DNA of 64,000 nucleotides from an uncultured Bacteroidales bacterium (lineage in GTDB: Bacteria > Bacteroidota > Bacteroidia > Bacteroidales > Bacteroidaceae). The position numbers and the translations under genes are program-made. Under the pieces are notes generated by a model. That model was not told the origin of the DNA. It did no database searches and saw nothing but the letters and a program-made list of their open reading frames with translations. The stretch lies in NCBI GenBank assembly GCA_902799655.1, contig CADCBH010000017.1, positions 21,027 to 85,026 of the forward strand. Direction: 5' to 3'. Shown here piece by piece: positions 57,586 through 64,000 of this stretch; positions within the stretch are counted from its first letter, which is position 1, and the number at the start of each line of letters is the position of its first letter.

Positions 57586-57921
57586 ATGGGTGAATTCAAG
57601 TTTCAAGTCCTCAACCCACTGCTCCACAGCGAGCTGCGGTTGAAAATTATGGTGGCCCTCGACTCGCTGAAGAGTGCCGACTTCATGTATCTTTGCCAGA
57701 TTACCGACTCTACGCGCGGCAACGTGAGTACACAGATTACCACGCTGAAGGAGGCTGGTTACATCGAGGTGTCAAAGTCGGGCTTTGGCCGTTTCTCGCG
57801 TACCACATGTTGCATCACTGAGCGAGGCCATGAAGCTCTGCAAGCCTACGAGACGGGTTTGCGCCGCCTGTTCAGCGAGCGGGTGCCCGAGGCAGAAGGG
57901 GAAAACAAGAAGTTGGGTTAG
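57586..57921 (+). CDS. Winged-helix transcriptional regulator
   Basis: 111 residues: LNPLLHSELRLKIMVALDSL, SADFMYLCQITDSTRGNVST, QITTLKEAGYIEVSKSGFGR form helix-helix-recognition helix-wing of the ArsR/MarR-like winged helix (the short HTH_27-type transcriptional regulators). Two Cys in the wing (TTCCIT) are not a known metal site. It is encoded with the membrane protein and may regulate that operon. Confidence 0.8.
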   Translation: MGEFKFQVLNPLLHSELRLKIMVALDSLKSADFMYLCQITDSTRGNVSTQITTLKEAGYIEVSKSGFGRFSRTTCCITERGHEALQAYETGLRRLFSERVPEAEGENKKLG

Positions 57922-58039
57922 TGTCACGCATGGGCCGACACTAACCCATCAAGGAGGAAAATAAGACGTAATGTTTAAAATTTCAACTAATCATACGACT
58001 ATTAATGTTTAAAATATAAACCAACTAAATCCTACAATT

Positions 58040-61000
58040 ATGAGAACAACACTACTAAAATGGATGAGCGCACTATTTGCTGTCATGGTGTGCGCAAGTG
58101 TGAATGCTACCGTGTATAGCGGTAATTGTGGTGCCAGCAATGACAATGAACCAACCGATGCTGTCAAATGGTCGTTCGACACAGACACGAAGACACTGAC
58201 CTTTACGGGTACAGGCAAGATGTTTGAAGGAGCCCGTCCCTGGCAACAGAGTGACTGGACCAAGCAAAATGGTGACGGCTATTTTACGACCCTTCGGAAG
58301 GTCATCGTGGGAGAGGGTATTACCAATATCCCTGGCAACTACTTCTACATGGAGAGCGAACTGGAGCAGGTGGTGCTGTTCAGCTCGGTTGAGTCTATTG
58401 GTACAGATGCCTTTGGCGAGTGCAAGAAGCTGGCTGCTATCTACAGCTTGGCAACAGTTCCTCTGACGTTGGGTGACGAAGGCAAGGAAACGTCTGTGTT
58501 CTATGATAACGACGTGACAGATCCTGAGAATCCCGAGCAGGTACCTATCGCTACGTTGGCAGACATTTACGTGCCTGAGGCAGCTATCGCCTCCTACCAG
58601 GGCGCTGCCGGATGGAGCAGCTATGCGTCGGCTGTCAAGGCTGTCACGATGACTACCTTTACCTATACCGGCCAAGCAAGAATCCCCCGTTTCGAGGAAG
58701 TAGAGTATTTCGTGGGTGCTGCAGCTGTCTATTCACACACTTTCGATAAGCCGACTGAAGCTCCAGGTCATGGAGAGGTGGTCTATGTCGGTAAGGTAAC
58801 GGAACTGGGCAGCAATTGTCTGCAGTTTAAAAACGACCTATATTCTATCGTCATTCCTGAAGGTGTAGAGAAACTTGGCTTCAAGGCATTCTATGCGTGT
58901 CAAAGTCTATCTGACATCGACCTGCCGCTGTCATTGAAGGAGATTGGTGGAAACGCAGGTCTGGCCTTCGAAGCCTGCACGGATTTGGAAAAGGGTCACT
59001 TTGTCATCAAGGACCTAAAGTGGTGGTGCTCGATGGTCATCAAGGGCATCTACTCTAATCCTATCTATTATGCCAAGCATATCTACGACACGAATAATCA
59101 GGAGATTACCGACTTGGTGATTCCTGAGGATATCACCAGCATTGGCGACTATGCCTTCTGTGGTTGCGAGGGACTGAAGTCGGTCACCTTCCATGACAAG
59201 ATGACCTATCTTGGTGCTAATTCATTTTATTCTTGTACAGGCCTGACGAACGTCGAGATTCCTGCAAGCATCAAGACCATCAATGAGGGTGCTTTCATGA
59301 GGTGTTCGAACCTCGCATCAGTCACCATCCCTGAGGGTATTGAGACGATTGGCTTCGAGGCATTCATGCATTCTGGTCTGAAAACGCTAACGCTGCCATC
59401 AACCATCAGAGACATGATGCAATCTTTCTCTAGCTGTGAGCAACTTGAAACGCTGACGCTGACCGATGGCATCACTGAACTGGACGGCTCGTTCTACTAC
59501 TGCCACGCACTGAAAGAGGTACGTATCCCTGGCAGCATCAAGAAGCTGAGCTATCAGGACTTCATGAGTTGTAACAGCTTGGAGACAGTTGTCTTCGACG
59601 AGGGAGTGGAGGAAATAGCAGGATTCACAGATAATCCCAAACTGAAAAACATCACCATTCCTTCTACTGTCAAGAAAATAGGTAGTCTCAGGAATAATCC
59701 GAGTCTGGAGACCATTTTCATACCAGAGGGTGTGGAGTATCTCGCCATGTTCGACGACTGCACCGCTCTGAAGCAAATCAATATTCCTTCTACCATCACT
59801 TACATAGGCTCGTTTAAGAACTGTAATGCGCTGGAGAAGGTGATTGTTGCCGACCTCAAGTCGTGGTGCCATGCTCGCCACAGTGTTGATGGTTGGTATC
59901 CTCCTCAGCAACCGTCAGGCACGCTGTATTTCGGCACTGTCGAGCAGAACGAACCGATTACCAAGCTGGAGATACCAGAAGGAACGGAGAAGGTATCGGC
60001 CTGGGCTTTTGAGTACATGACCAGTCTTACTTCTGTCAGCATTCCGTCTTCAGTCAAGATACTGGGCGGTGGTACATTCCGTGGTTGTACGAACATCGAA
60101 GAAATCGTACTGCCTGAAGGTCTGGAACAGTTCGGCGGTGATTTCGCAGGTTGCGTGAAGTTGACTAAGCTGACCATTCCTTCTACCGTGACCAGGATTG
60201 AGAGTGGAGCCTTTGATAATGTCGCTAACTTGGCTGATGTGTGGTGCAAGGCTTATCCCAACAAACTTTACTGGAGAGACTACACCTTCAACACCTTCAT
60301 GCCTGAGAAGGCCACAAAGTTCCATGTCGTGAACCAGACGGCTTGGGAAGAGAAGTACCCTGAAGCCAAGTGTACCTTTGTGGGCGACATCGAGGTAGAA
60401 TCGTCCACGCTGACCTACAATGCCAATGCGAAGATCGATACCTTTGACGACTTCACGAAGTTCAATGGTGCCTACGACTTGATATCTCACGAGTTTGCTG
60501 ACGGCAAGGGTACTGTCAAATATGTGGGTACTGTCGATGGCATTGGCGAACAAGCTTTCAGGAACAACACGGAACTGACCTCTGTGGAGATTCCGGAAGG
60601 AAGTACCAGCATTGATATGTATGCGTTCGACGGCTGTACCGGTCTGACGACGATGGCTATCCCTGCCAGCGTCACCAGCATTGGCCGTAATGCCTTCAGC
60701 GGTTGTACGGGTCTGACTACGCTAACCATCGACGAACCTGCTGCTGCCAGCAATGCTCCACGTCGTGCGGCAACAGAACTTGGCTTGCAGGTAATAGGTA
60801 ACAGTGCCTTTGCTGATTGCACTGGTCTGACCACACTGAGTCTCCCCGCTACGCTGAAGCTGATTGAGACAAGTGCTTTCTATGGTATGACCAACTGCGC
60901 TGACGTCTATTGCAAGGCTGCTGCCGCTGATGTAGAATGGCAAGATAATAGTGACTACTATCTGTTCATGCCCGACAAGGCTACCAAGTTCCACGTAACC

Positions 61001-61195
61001 GATGCTGCCGCCTGGCAGACCAAGTTCCCCGATGCCAACGTCACCTTCGTAGATGGTAAGGAGACGGGTATCTCCACCGTCAGAACTCAGCAGCAACCCA
61101 CCGACCGCAGCCTCTACAACCTCAGTGGCCAGCGTGTCAACGCCACGTACAAGGGCCTCGTCATCATCAATGGTGTCACGGTCGTGAATAAGTGA
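58040..61195 (+). CDS. BspA-like leucine-rich repeat surface protein
   Basis: 1051 residues with a signal peptide (MRTTLLKWMSALFAVMVCAS). Most of the protein is LRR_5 (BspA/TpLRR) repeats of about 23 residues, such as LTSVSIPSSVKILGGGTFRG, CTNIEEIVLPEGLEQFGGDF and CTGLTTMAIPASVTSIGRNA. The C-terminal end (LYNLSGQRVNATYKGLVIIN, GVTVVNK) is the short sorting-like domain common in Prevotella and Bacteroides surface proteins. BspA-type proteins mediate adhesion to host proteins or other bacteria. It has its own terminator. Confidence 0.9.
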   Translation: MRTTLLKWMSALFAVMVCASVNATVYSGNCGASNDNEPTDAVKWSFDTDTKTLTFTGTGKMFEGARPWQQSDWTKQNGDGYFTTLRKVIVGEGITNIPGNYFYMESELEQVVLFSSVESIGTDAFGECKKLAAIYSLATVPLTLGDEGKETSVFYDNDVTDPENPEQVPIATLADIYVPEAAIASYQGAAGWSSYASAVKAVTMTTFTYTGQARIPRFEEVEYFVGAAAVYSHTFDKPTEAPGHGEVVYVGKVTELGSNCLQFKNDLYSIVIPEGVEKLGFKAFYACQSLSDIDLPLSLKEIGGNAGLAFEACTDLEKGHFVIKDLKWWCSMVIKGIYSNPIYYAKHIYDTNNQEITDLVIPEDITSIGDYAFCGCEGLKSVTFHDKMTYLGANSFYSCTGLTNVEIPASIKTINEGAFMRCSNLASVTIPEGIETIGFEAFMHSGLKTLTLPSTIRDMMQSFSSCEQLETLTLTDGITELDGSFYYCHALKEVRIPGSIKKLSYQDFMSCNSLETVVFDEGVEEIAGFTDNPKLKNITIPSTVKKIGSLRNNPSLETIFIPEGVEYLAMFDDCTALKQINIPSTITYIGSFKNCNALEKVIVADLKSWCHARHSVDGWYPPQQPSGTLYFGTVEQNEPITKLEIPEGTEKVSAWAFEYMTSLTSVSIPSSVKILGGGTFRGCTNIEEIVLPEGLEQFGGDFAGCVKLTKLTIPSTVTRIESGAFDNVANLADVWCKAYPNKLYWRDYTFNTFMPEKATKFHVVNQTAWEEKYPEAKCTFVGDIEVESSTLTYNANAKIDTFDDFTKFNGAYDLISHEFADGKGTVKYVGTVDGIGEQAFRNNTELTSVEIPEGSTSIDMYAFDGCTGLTTMAIPASVTSIGRNAFSGCTGLTTLTIDEPAAASNAPRRAATELGLQVIGNSAFADCTGLTTLSLPATLKLIETSAFYGMTNCADVYCKAAAADVEWQDNSDYYLFMPDKATKFHVTDAAAWQTKFPDANVTFVDGKETGISTVRTQQQPTDRSLYNLSGQRVNATYKGLVIINGVTVVNK

Positions 61196-61241
61196 GCGCA
61201 GAATGATGCTTGCACACAGGAACAACCCCTTAAGAAACTTG

Positions 61242-61287
61242 CCGCCATCTCTTCACGAGGTGGCGGTTTTTATACCCTGATGTCCCT
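61242..61287 (+). terminator. Strong terminator, identical to 22364-22409
   Basis: CCGCCA/TGGCGG stem and five Ts, after the leucine-rich protein gene. The 46 bp are repeated without change at 22364-22409. Confidence 0.85.
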
Positions 61288-61391
61288 TTGAACCAGGTAC
61301 CTGTCACCTGTCTCCCCCTGTCCCTGGTGATCTTCTTTTGGTCGAAAAACTGAAAATAAATGGCGATTTATTTCAAAAGCCAAGATACGAA

Positions 61392-61420
61392 GAAACGGAA
61401 GCCGCGCGGACTTCCGTTTC
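61392..61420. terminator. Hairpin between convergent genes
   Basis: GAAACGGAAG (61392-61401) pairs perfectly with CTTCCGTTTC (61411-61420). Probable end signal for the gene that stops at 61469. Confidence 0.5.
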
Positions 61421-61468
61421 CTGGTTTTATCTTTAAAACAGATCAGAGAACCGTGATCTATGAGATTA

Positions 61469-63139
61469 TTACGGCTGATAGGTGTATGGGCTAGTGGTAA
61501 TAGCACCCACATTGCCGCCGATGGTTACTGTGCCGCAAGTGCCTAAATTGCCTGCGCCGATGCTGTTGGGAGCATCACTTCCTTTTGTAGCAGTCACTTC
61601 GCTTACGCCTGTAGTAATCGTGATGGTGCCGCAACTGCTTAGGTAGCTGCCATTGTTACCTCTACCTCCGCCAATACCGGCCGCTTCTTCACCGCCTGTA
61701 GCAGTGACGGTTCCACCGCTGATGATAATATTACCACAGGAGACATTCGCTGTACCTCTTTTACCGCCTCCGATTCCAGCACCACGCCATCCGCCTGTAG
61801 CAGTGACGGTTCCACCGCTGATGGTAATATTGCCCCAACTAGCGTTGTATCCGCCACCGATGCCGGCACCATATTCTCCACTAGTTGCGGTGATTGTGCC
61901 GCCCTGGATCTCAATATTGCCGCAAGCAACACCACCTGCGCCACCGATGCCGGCACCGTAGCCGTAGCTGCTGGCCGTGAGAGAACCTGTGCCATTGATG
62001 ATGAGCGTCTTGCCAGCAGCAGCCTGGATGCCAGGATAATCCTCATAGAATCCCTTCACGGTATTCGTACCGCTGAGGATAATGGTAGCATCGCCAAGAC
62101 AAGTGATGCCGGCCCACTCGTAGTTGCTGTCGTTCACGCCGTTGATGGTCACATTATTAAGTGTCACTGTAGCGCCGTCGGCAATAGAAATCTTCACGTT
62201 AGAGGCCAGCGTGCCAGTGAGGGTTTCGCCGTCGCTGGCGGTATAGTTTGCATTGATTGTTGAGAGGTCGGTTGCAGCTGGAGCCGGCGCTGCACTCCTC
62301 GTGATGTTATAGATGTAGCCTGCTGTGAGCACATGACTGCCGAGGGTGATAACATTACCACCTACGGTTAGGGAGCAATTATTAAGTTCAGAACATGCAA
62401 CGCCTATAGCAAATGTAGCTGTGCCCGAACTGTTGGTTGTTACATTCTTATTAACATTAACGGCATAATATGAAAATGCTACAGCGACTTCAGTGTTGGC
62501 AGACAAGCCGGTGATGGTAAAGTTGAGAATGGGATTACTAGGACTCAGTGAAAAGCCACTGCTATACGAACCGTCTACCTCATAGCTTAACTGCTCTACG
62601 CCTGCAGCCTTGGTGAGGGCAAAAGCATTATTATAATTATAGGCAGCTTGATCGTCATATTTTTCTTCAGTCCCATTGGCGGCAACATATAGAAAGCCAG
62701 TGCTCCCGTAGCCATTAGGCAGCAGGGTGGCGGAGAAGGTGGGGTCAGTGCTAGCCGCCGTGAAAAGGGCATCGGCAGTGTCTTCATACGGATTCTTGGT
62801 ATAAATGGTGCCGCTGAATTTTCCGGAAACAGCATCATAATCCAGTGTACCGGCAAACTGGCCTGCACTGGCGTGACTACCTCTCACAAACAGCTTGTCG
62901 CCCGTGCTGAATTCAAGCTTTCTGGTAGATTCGTTATACGTAGCGCGGGTGGTGGCATCGCCCTGACGGGTCACGTTCACGGTTACGGGCAGAGCATAGC
63001 CCTGATTAGTTGCTACAGTCTCAGTCGTCGCTGTCTTGTCGTCGCTTGCAAAATCGTCGTTGCTGCAAGCGGTGGTCAGCAGCATGGCGGGCATCAGCAT
63101 GGCCAGTGCCAGCGTCTTGAAGATATTCTTTGTGTTCAT
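61469..63139 (-). CDS. Fimbrillin-like lipoprotein with Gly-rich beta-helix repeats
   Basis: 556 residues. The lipobox LTTAC (Cys25) follows a signal peptide. Residues 50-290 have the fimbrillin/Mfa-like pattern (VNVTRQGDATTRATYNESTR, LEFSTGDKLFVRGSHASAGQ, GYIYNITRS). Residues 320-556 are right-handed beta-helix-like repeats with IIISGGTVTATGG and GAGIGGG units, each of about 28 residues, as in large secreted Bacteroidota carbohydrate-binding proteins. Probably surface-exposed, possibly a fimbrial tip or adhesin. It is preceded 2 bp away by a 58-codon gene. Confidence 0.8.
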   Translation of the reverse strand: MNTKNIFKTLALAMLMPAMLLTTACSNDDFASDDKTATTETVATNQGYALPVTVNVTRQGDATTRATYNESTRKLEFSTGDKLFVRGSHASAGQFAGTLDYDAVSGKFSGTIYTKNPYEDTADALFTAASTDPTFSATLLPNGYGSTGFLYVAANGTEEKYDDQAAYNYNNAFALTKAAGVEQLSYEVDGSYSSGFSLSPSNPILNFTITGLSANTEVAVAFSYYAVNVNKNVTTNSSGTATFAIGVACSELNNCSLTVGGNVITLGSHVLTAGYIYNITRSAAPAPAATDLSTINANYTASDGETLTGTLASNVKISIADGATVTLNNVTINGVNDSNYEWAGITCLGDATIILSGTNTVKGFYEDYPGIQAAAGKTLIINGTGSLTASSYGYGAGIGGAGGVACGNIEIQGGTITATSGEYGAGIGGGYNASWGNITISGGTVTATGGWRGAGIGGGKRGTANVSCGNIIISGGTVTATGGEEAAGIGGGRGNNGSYLSSCGTITITTGVSEVTATKGSDAPNSIGAGNLGTCGTVTIGGNVGAITTSPYTYQP

Positions 63140-63141
63140 AG

Positions 63142-63318
63142 TTATTCGTCCATTAAAGTTGATAAATCATCGTCCTCGAAATCAAATTCGCGGGCCAAAT
63201 CCGTCTCCGTAAAGGTTCCATTCATTGTGGCACTCACATCTCCACTGGTCATAAGAATCCCAGTGTGTTTCAGTTCGACGATGTCTACCGTCGGCCTCTG
63301 ATACTCTTTTTTCTGCAT
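63142..63318 (-). CDS. 58-residue small protein upstream of the fimbrillin-like gene
   Basis: ATG 63318 to TAA 63144-63142: MQKKEYQRPTVDIVELKHTG, ILMTSGDVSATMNGTFTETD, LAREFDFEDDDLSTLMDE. The start MxKKxYxRPxVxIVELK... then a short Ser/Thr-rich and acidic end is a form often seen for short Prevotella proteins encoded just ahead of surface lipoproteins. Its stop is 2 bp before the next start, so translation is probably coupled. A -7 box TACTTTTG lies on the minus strand at 63394-63387. Function unknown. Confidence 0.65.
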   Translation of the reverse strand: MQKKEYQRPTVDIVELKHTGILMTSGDVSATMNGTFTETDLAREFDFEDDDLSTLMDE

Positions 63319-63489
63319 ACTTGATAGTTTTGTTTGTTAGTAAATATAATACATTTTGTTTTATTGTCTTCAACACAACTTGTATGCAAAAGTACAAAGA
63401 ATTTCTGCAACGAGTGTCACCAAAACATTAAAAGATGTTAACAAAAAAAGAAAATTGGGGTCTGGATTTTCTACTGACAGCTACGATGT

Positions 63490-63525
63490 AAAGACCGCTC
63501 AGGAATCCAATCCCAAGCGGTCTTT
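63490..63525. terminator. Terminator, duplicate of 19972-20008
   Basis: AAAGACCGCT (63490-63499) pairs with AGCGGTCTTT (63516-63525). It forms the end of the second HU-like/smalltalk module. Confidence 0.75.
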
Positions 63526-63549
63526 CTCTTACATCTGACTTCAGACATC

Positions 63550-63666
63550 TTACATCGCGAACGGTCCATGTCCCATGCACGAGGTGGTAGTCAGCGCAGT
63601 GGCAGCTGCCGTGATGGCTGCTACTATGACCTTCAGCAGCACATCCCAAAATTTTGAATTCTTCAT
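63550..63666 (-). CDS. Smalltalk family small protein, copy 2
   Basis: 38 residues from ATG 63666: MKNSKFWDVLLKVIVAAITA, AATALTTTSCMGHGPFAM. It differs from copy 1 by one residue (Lys5 for Arg5) and by two extra residues at the end. The DNA identity extends through the terminator, so the module was duplicated as a unit. It is downstream of a second HU-like gene. Confidence 0.7.
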   Translation of the reverse strand: MKNSKFWDVLLKVIVAAITAAATALTTTSCMGHGPFAM

Positions 63667-63704
63667 AGTTCTTATAGTTTAGTTCTTGTTATTAATTTTT
63701 CGAG

Positions 63705-63765
63705 CTACCCCCTCCTTTCAGGGAGGGGGCTAGGGGGTAGGCCTCAGGGAGGGGCAGGGGGTAGG
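63705..63765. repeat. GC-rich palindromic elements between HU-like gene 2 and smalltalk gene 2
   Basis: CTACCCCCTCC pairs with GGGAGGGGGC and is followed by TAGGGGGTAG; a second, shorter unit (CTCAGGGAGGGGCAGGGGGT) follows to 63765. Same family as the elements inside gltB and gltD. Confidence 0.65.
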
Positions 63766-64000
63766 CTAATCGCCTTCGTTGTAGTCGCCACCAGAGGTGC
63801 CGCCGTTGTTGTCGCCACCAGAGGTGCCGCCGTTGCTACCCTGCGATCCGTTGTTCCCTGATTCCGTGGTTCCGGATTCCTCCCCCGTCAGCTCGCTATA
63901 CAGCTGCGTGCTCAGGCTCACGCCCTGCTTCATGGCAGCCGCCTTGTACTGCGACTTCTTGCTCTGGTCGGCCAGGAAGGCGATACCCACGCGGGTGATG
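63766..64000 (-). CDS. HU-like DNA-binding protein, copy 2, 5' part outside window
   Basis: The last 78 codons of an HU-like protein ending at TAG 63768-63766. It reads ITRVGIAFLADQSKKSQYKA, AAMKQGVSLSTQLYSELTGE and a low-complexity tail (TTESGNNGSQGSNGGTSGGD, then NNGGTSGGDYNEGD). The conserved core is nearly identical to copy 1 (20320-20712), with small differences in the tail length and before ADQSKK. It heads the second HU-smalltalk module. Confidence 0.75.
   Translation of the reverse strand, partial: ITRVGIAFLADQSKKSQYKAAAMKQGVSLSTQLYSELTGEESGTTESGNNGSQGSNGGTSGGDNNGGTSGGDYNEGD

Overview
The window looks like a chromosomal segment of a Prevotella-type member of the Bacteroidota. Starts lack clear Shine-Dalgarno sequences, and many genes are preceded by the Bacteroidota promoter form (TTTG, about 19-20 nt, TAnnTTTG). 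The gene set fits the group: glutamine synthetase III, LL-diaminopimelate aminotransferase, a Bacteroides-type second EF-G, BspA-like leucine-rich surface protein, fimbrillin-like lipoprotein, HU-like/smalltalk modules and a LruC-domain lipoprotein. No rRNA, tRNA, CRISPR array or intact transposase was found.

Layout. 0-9 kb: end of a sodium-pump decarboxylase gamma (OadG-like) gene, an AspT-family transporter, a LruC lipoprotein, and the methylmalonyl-CoA mutase pair mutA-mutB. mutB is broken by two small out-of-frame deletions. 9-17 kb: acid phosphatase, a Ttd14-like ATPase-CYTH protein, a CpxP-like protein, alanine dehydrogenase, HemW, EF-G2 with a Ser in place of the catalytic His, and small lipoproteins. 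17-27.5 kb is accessory and decayed: gene fragments, HigBA, paralogous lipoproteins, an HU-like/smalltalk module, a Fic protein with a 12-bp tandem repeat, a broken DUF1016 nuclease gene, an AT-rich pair of unknown genes behind a hairpin-rich leader, and an orphan MNT nucleotidyltransferase.

27.6-49.7 kb is a nitrogen-assimilation supercluster: glnN, gltD and gltB on the minus strand; pyrG, a PurF-like amidotransferase, a CarA-CarB fusion and an Lrp regulator on the plus strand; dapL and dapF on the minus strand; glnK, amtB, a porin-like protein and asnB on the plus strand. Its genes take up ammonium, sense nitrogen status, fix ammonia into glutamine and glutamate, and spend glutamine amide on CTP, purines, carbamoyl phosphate and asparagine.

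50-58 kb: an MscS channel, a sugar kinase-like protein, a GH5 mannanase, an AraC regulator and mannose-6-phosphate isomerase (a small mannan-use cluster), then a membrane protein with a winged-helix regulator. 58-64 kb: the leucine-rich surface protein, a fimbrillin-like lipoprotein with a short upstream gene, and a second HU-like/smalltalk module cut by the window end.

The strongest unusual signals are (1) GC-rich palindromic elements inserted in frame in gltD, gltB, pyrG and dapF, in gltD and dapF as inverted doublets resembling REPINs; (2) a CarA-CarB fusion that stops after the first half of CarB; (3) the GTPase-altered EF-G2; (4) a hairpin-rich leader at 26.5-26.8 kb; and (5) several small internal deletions in otherwise well-kept genes.
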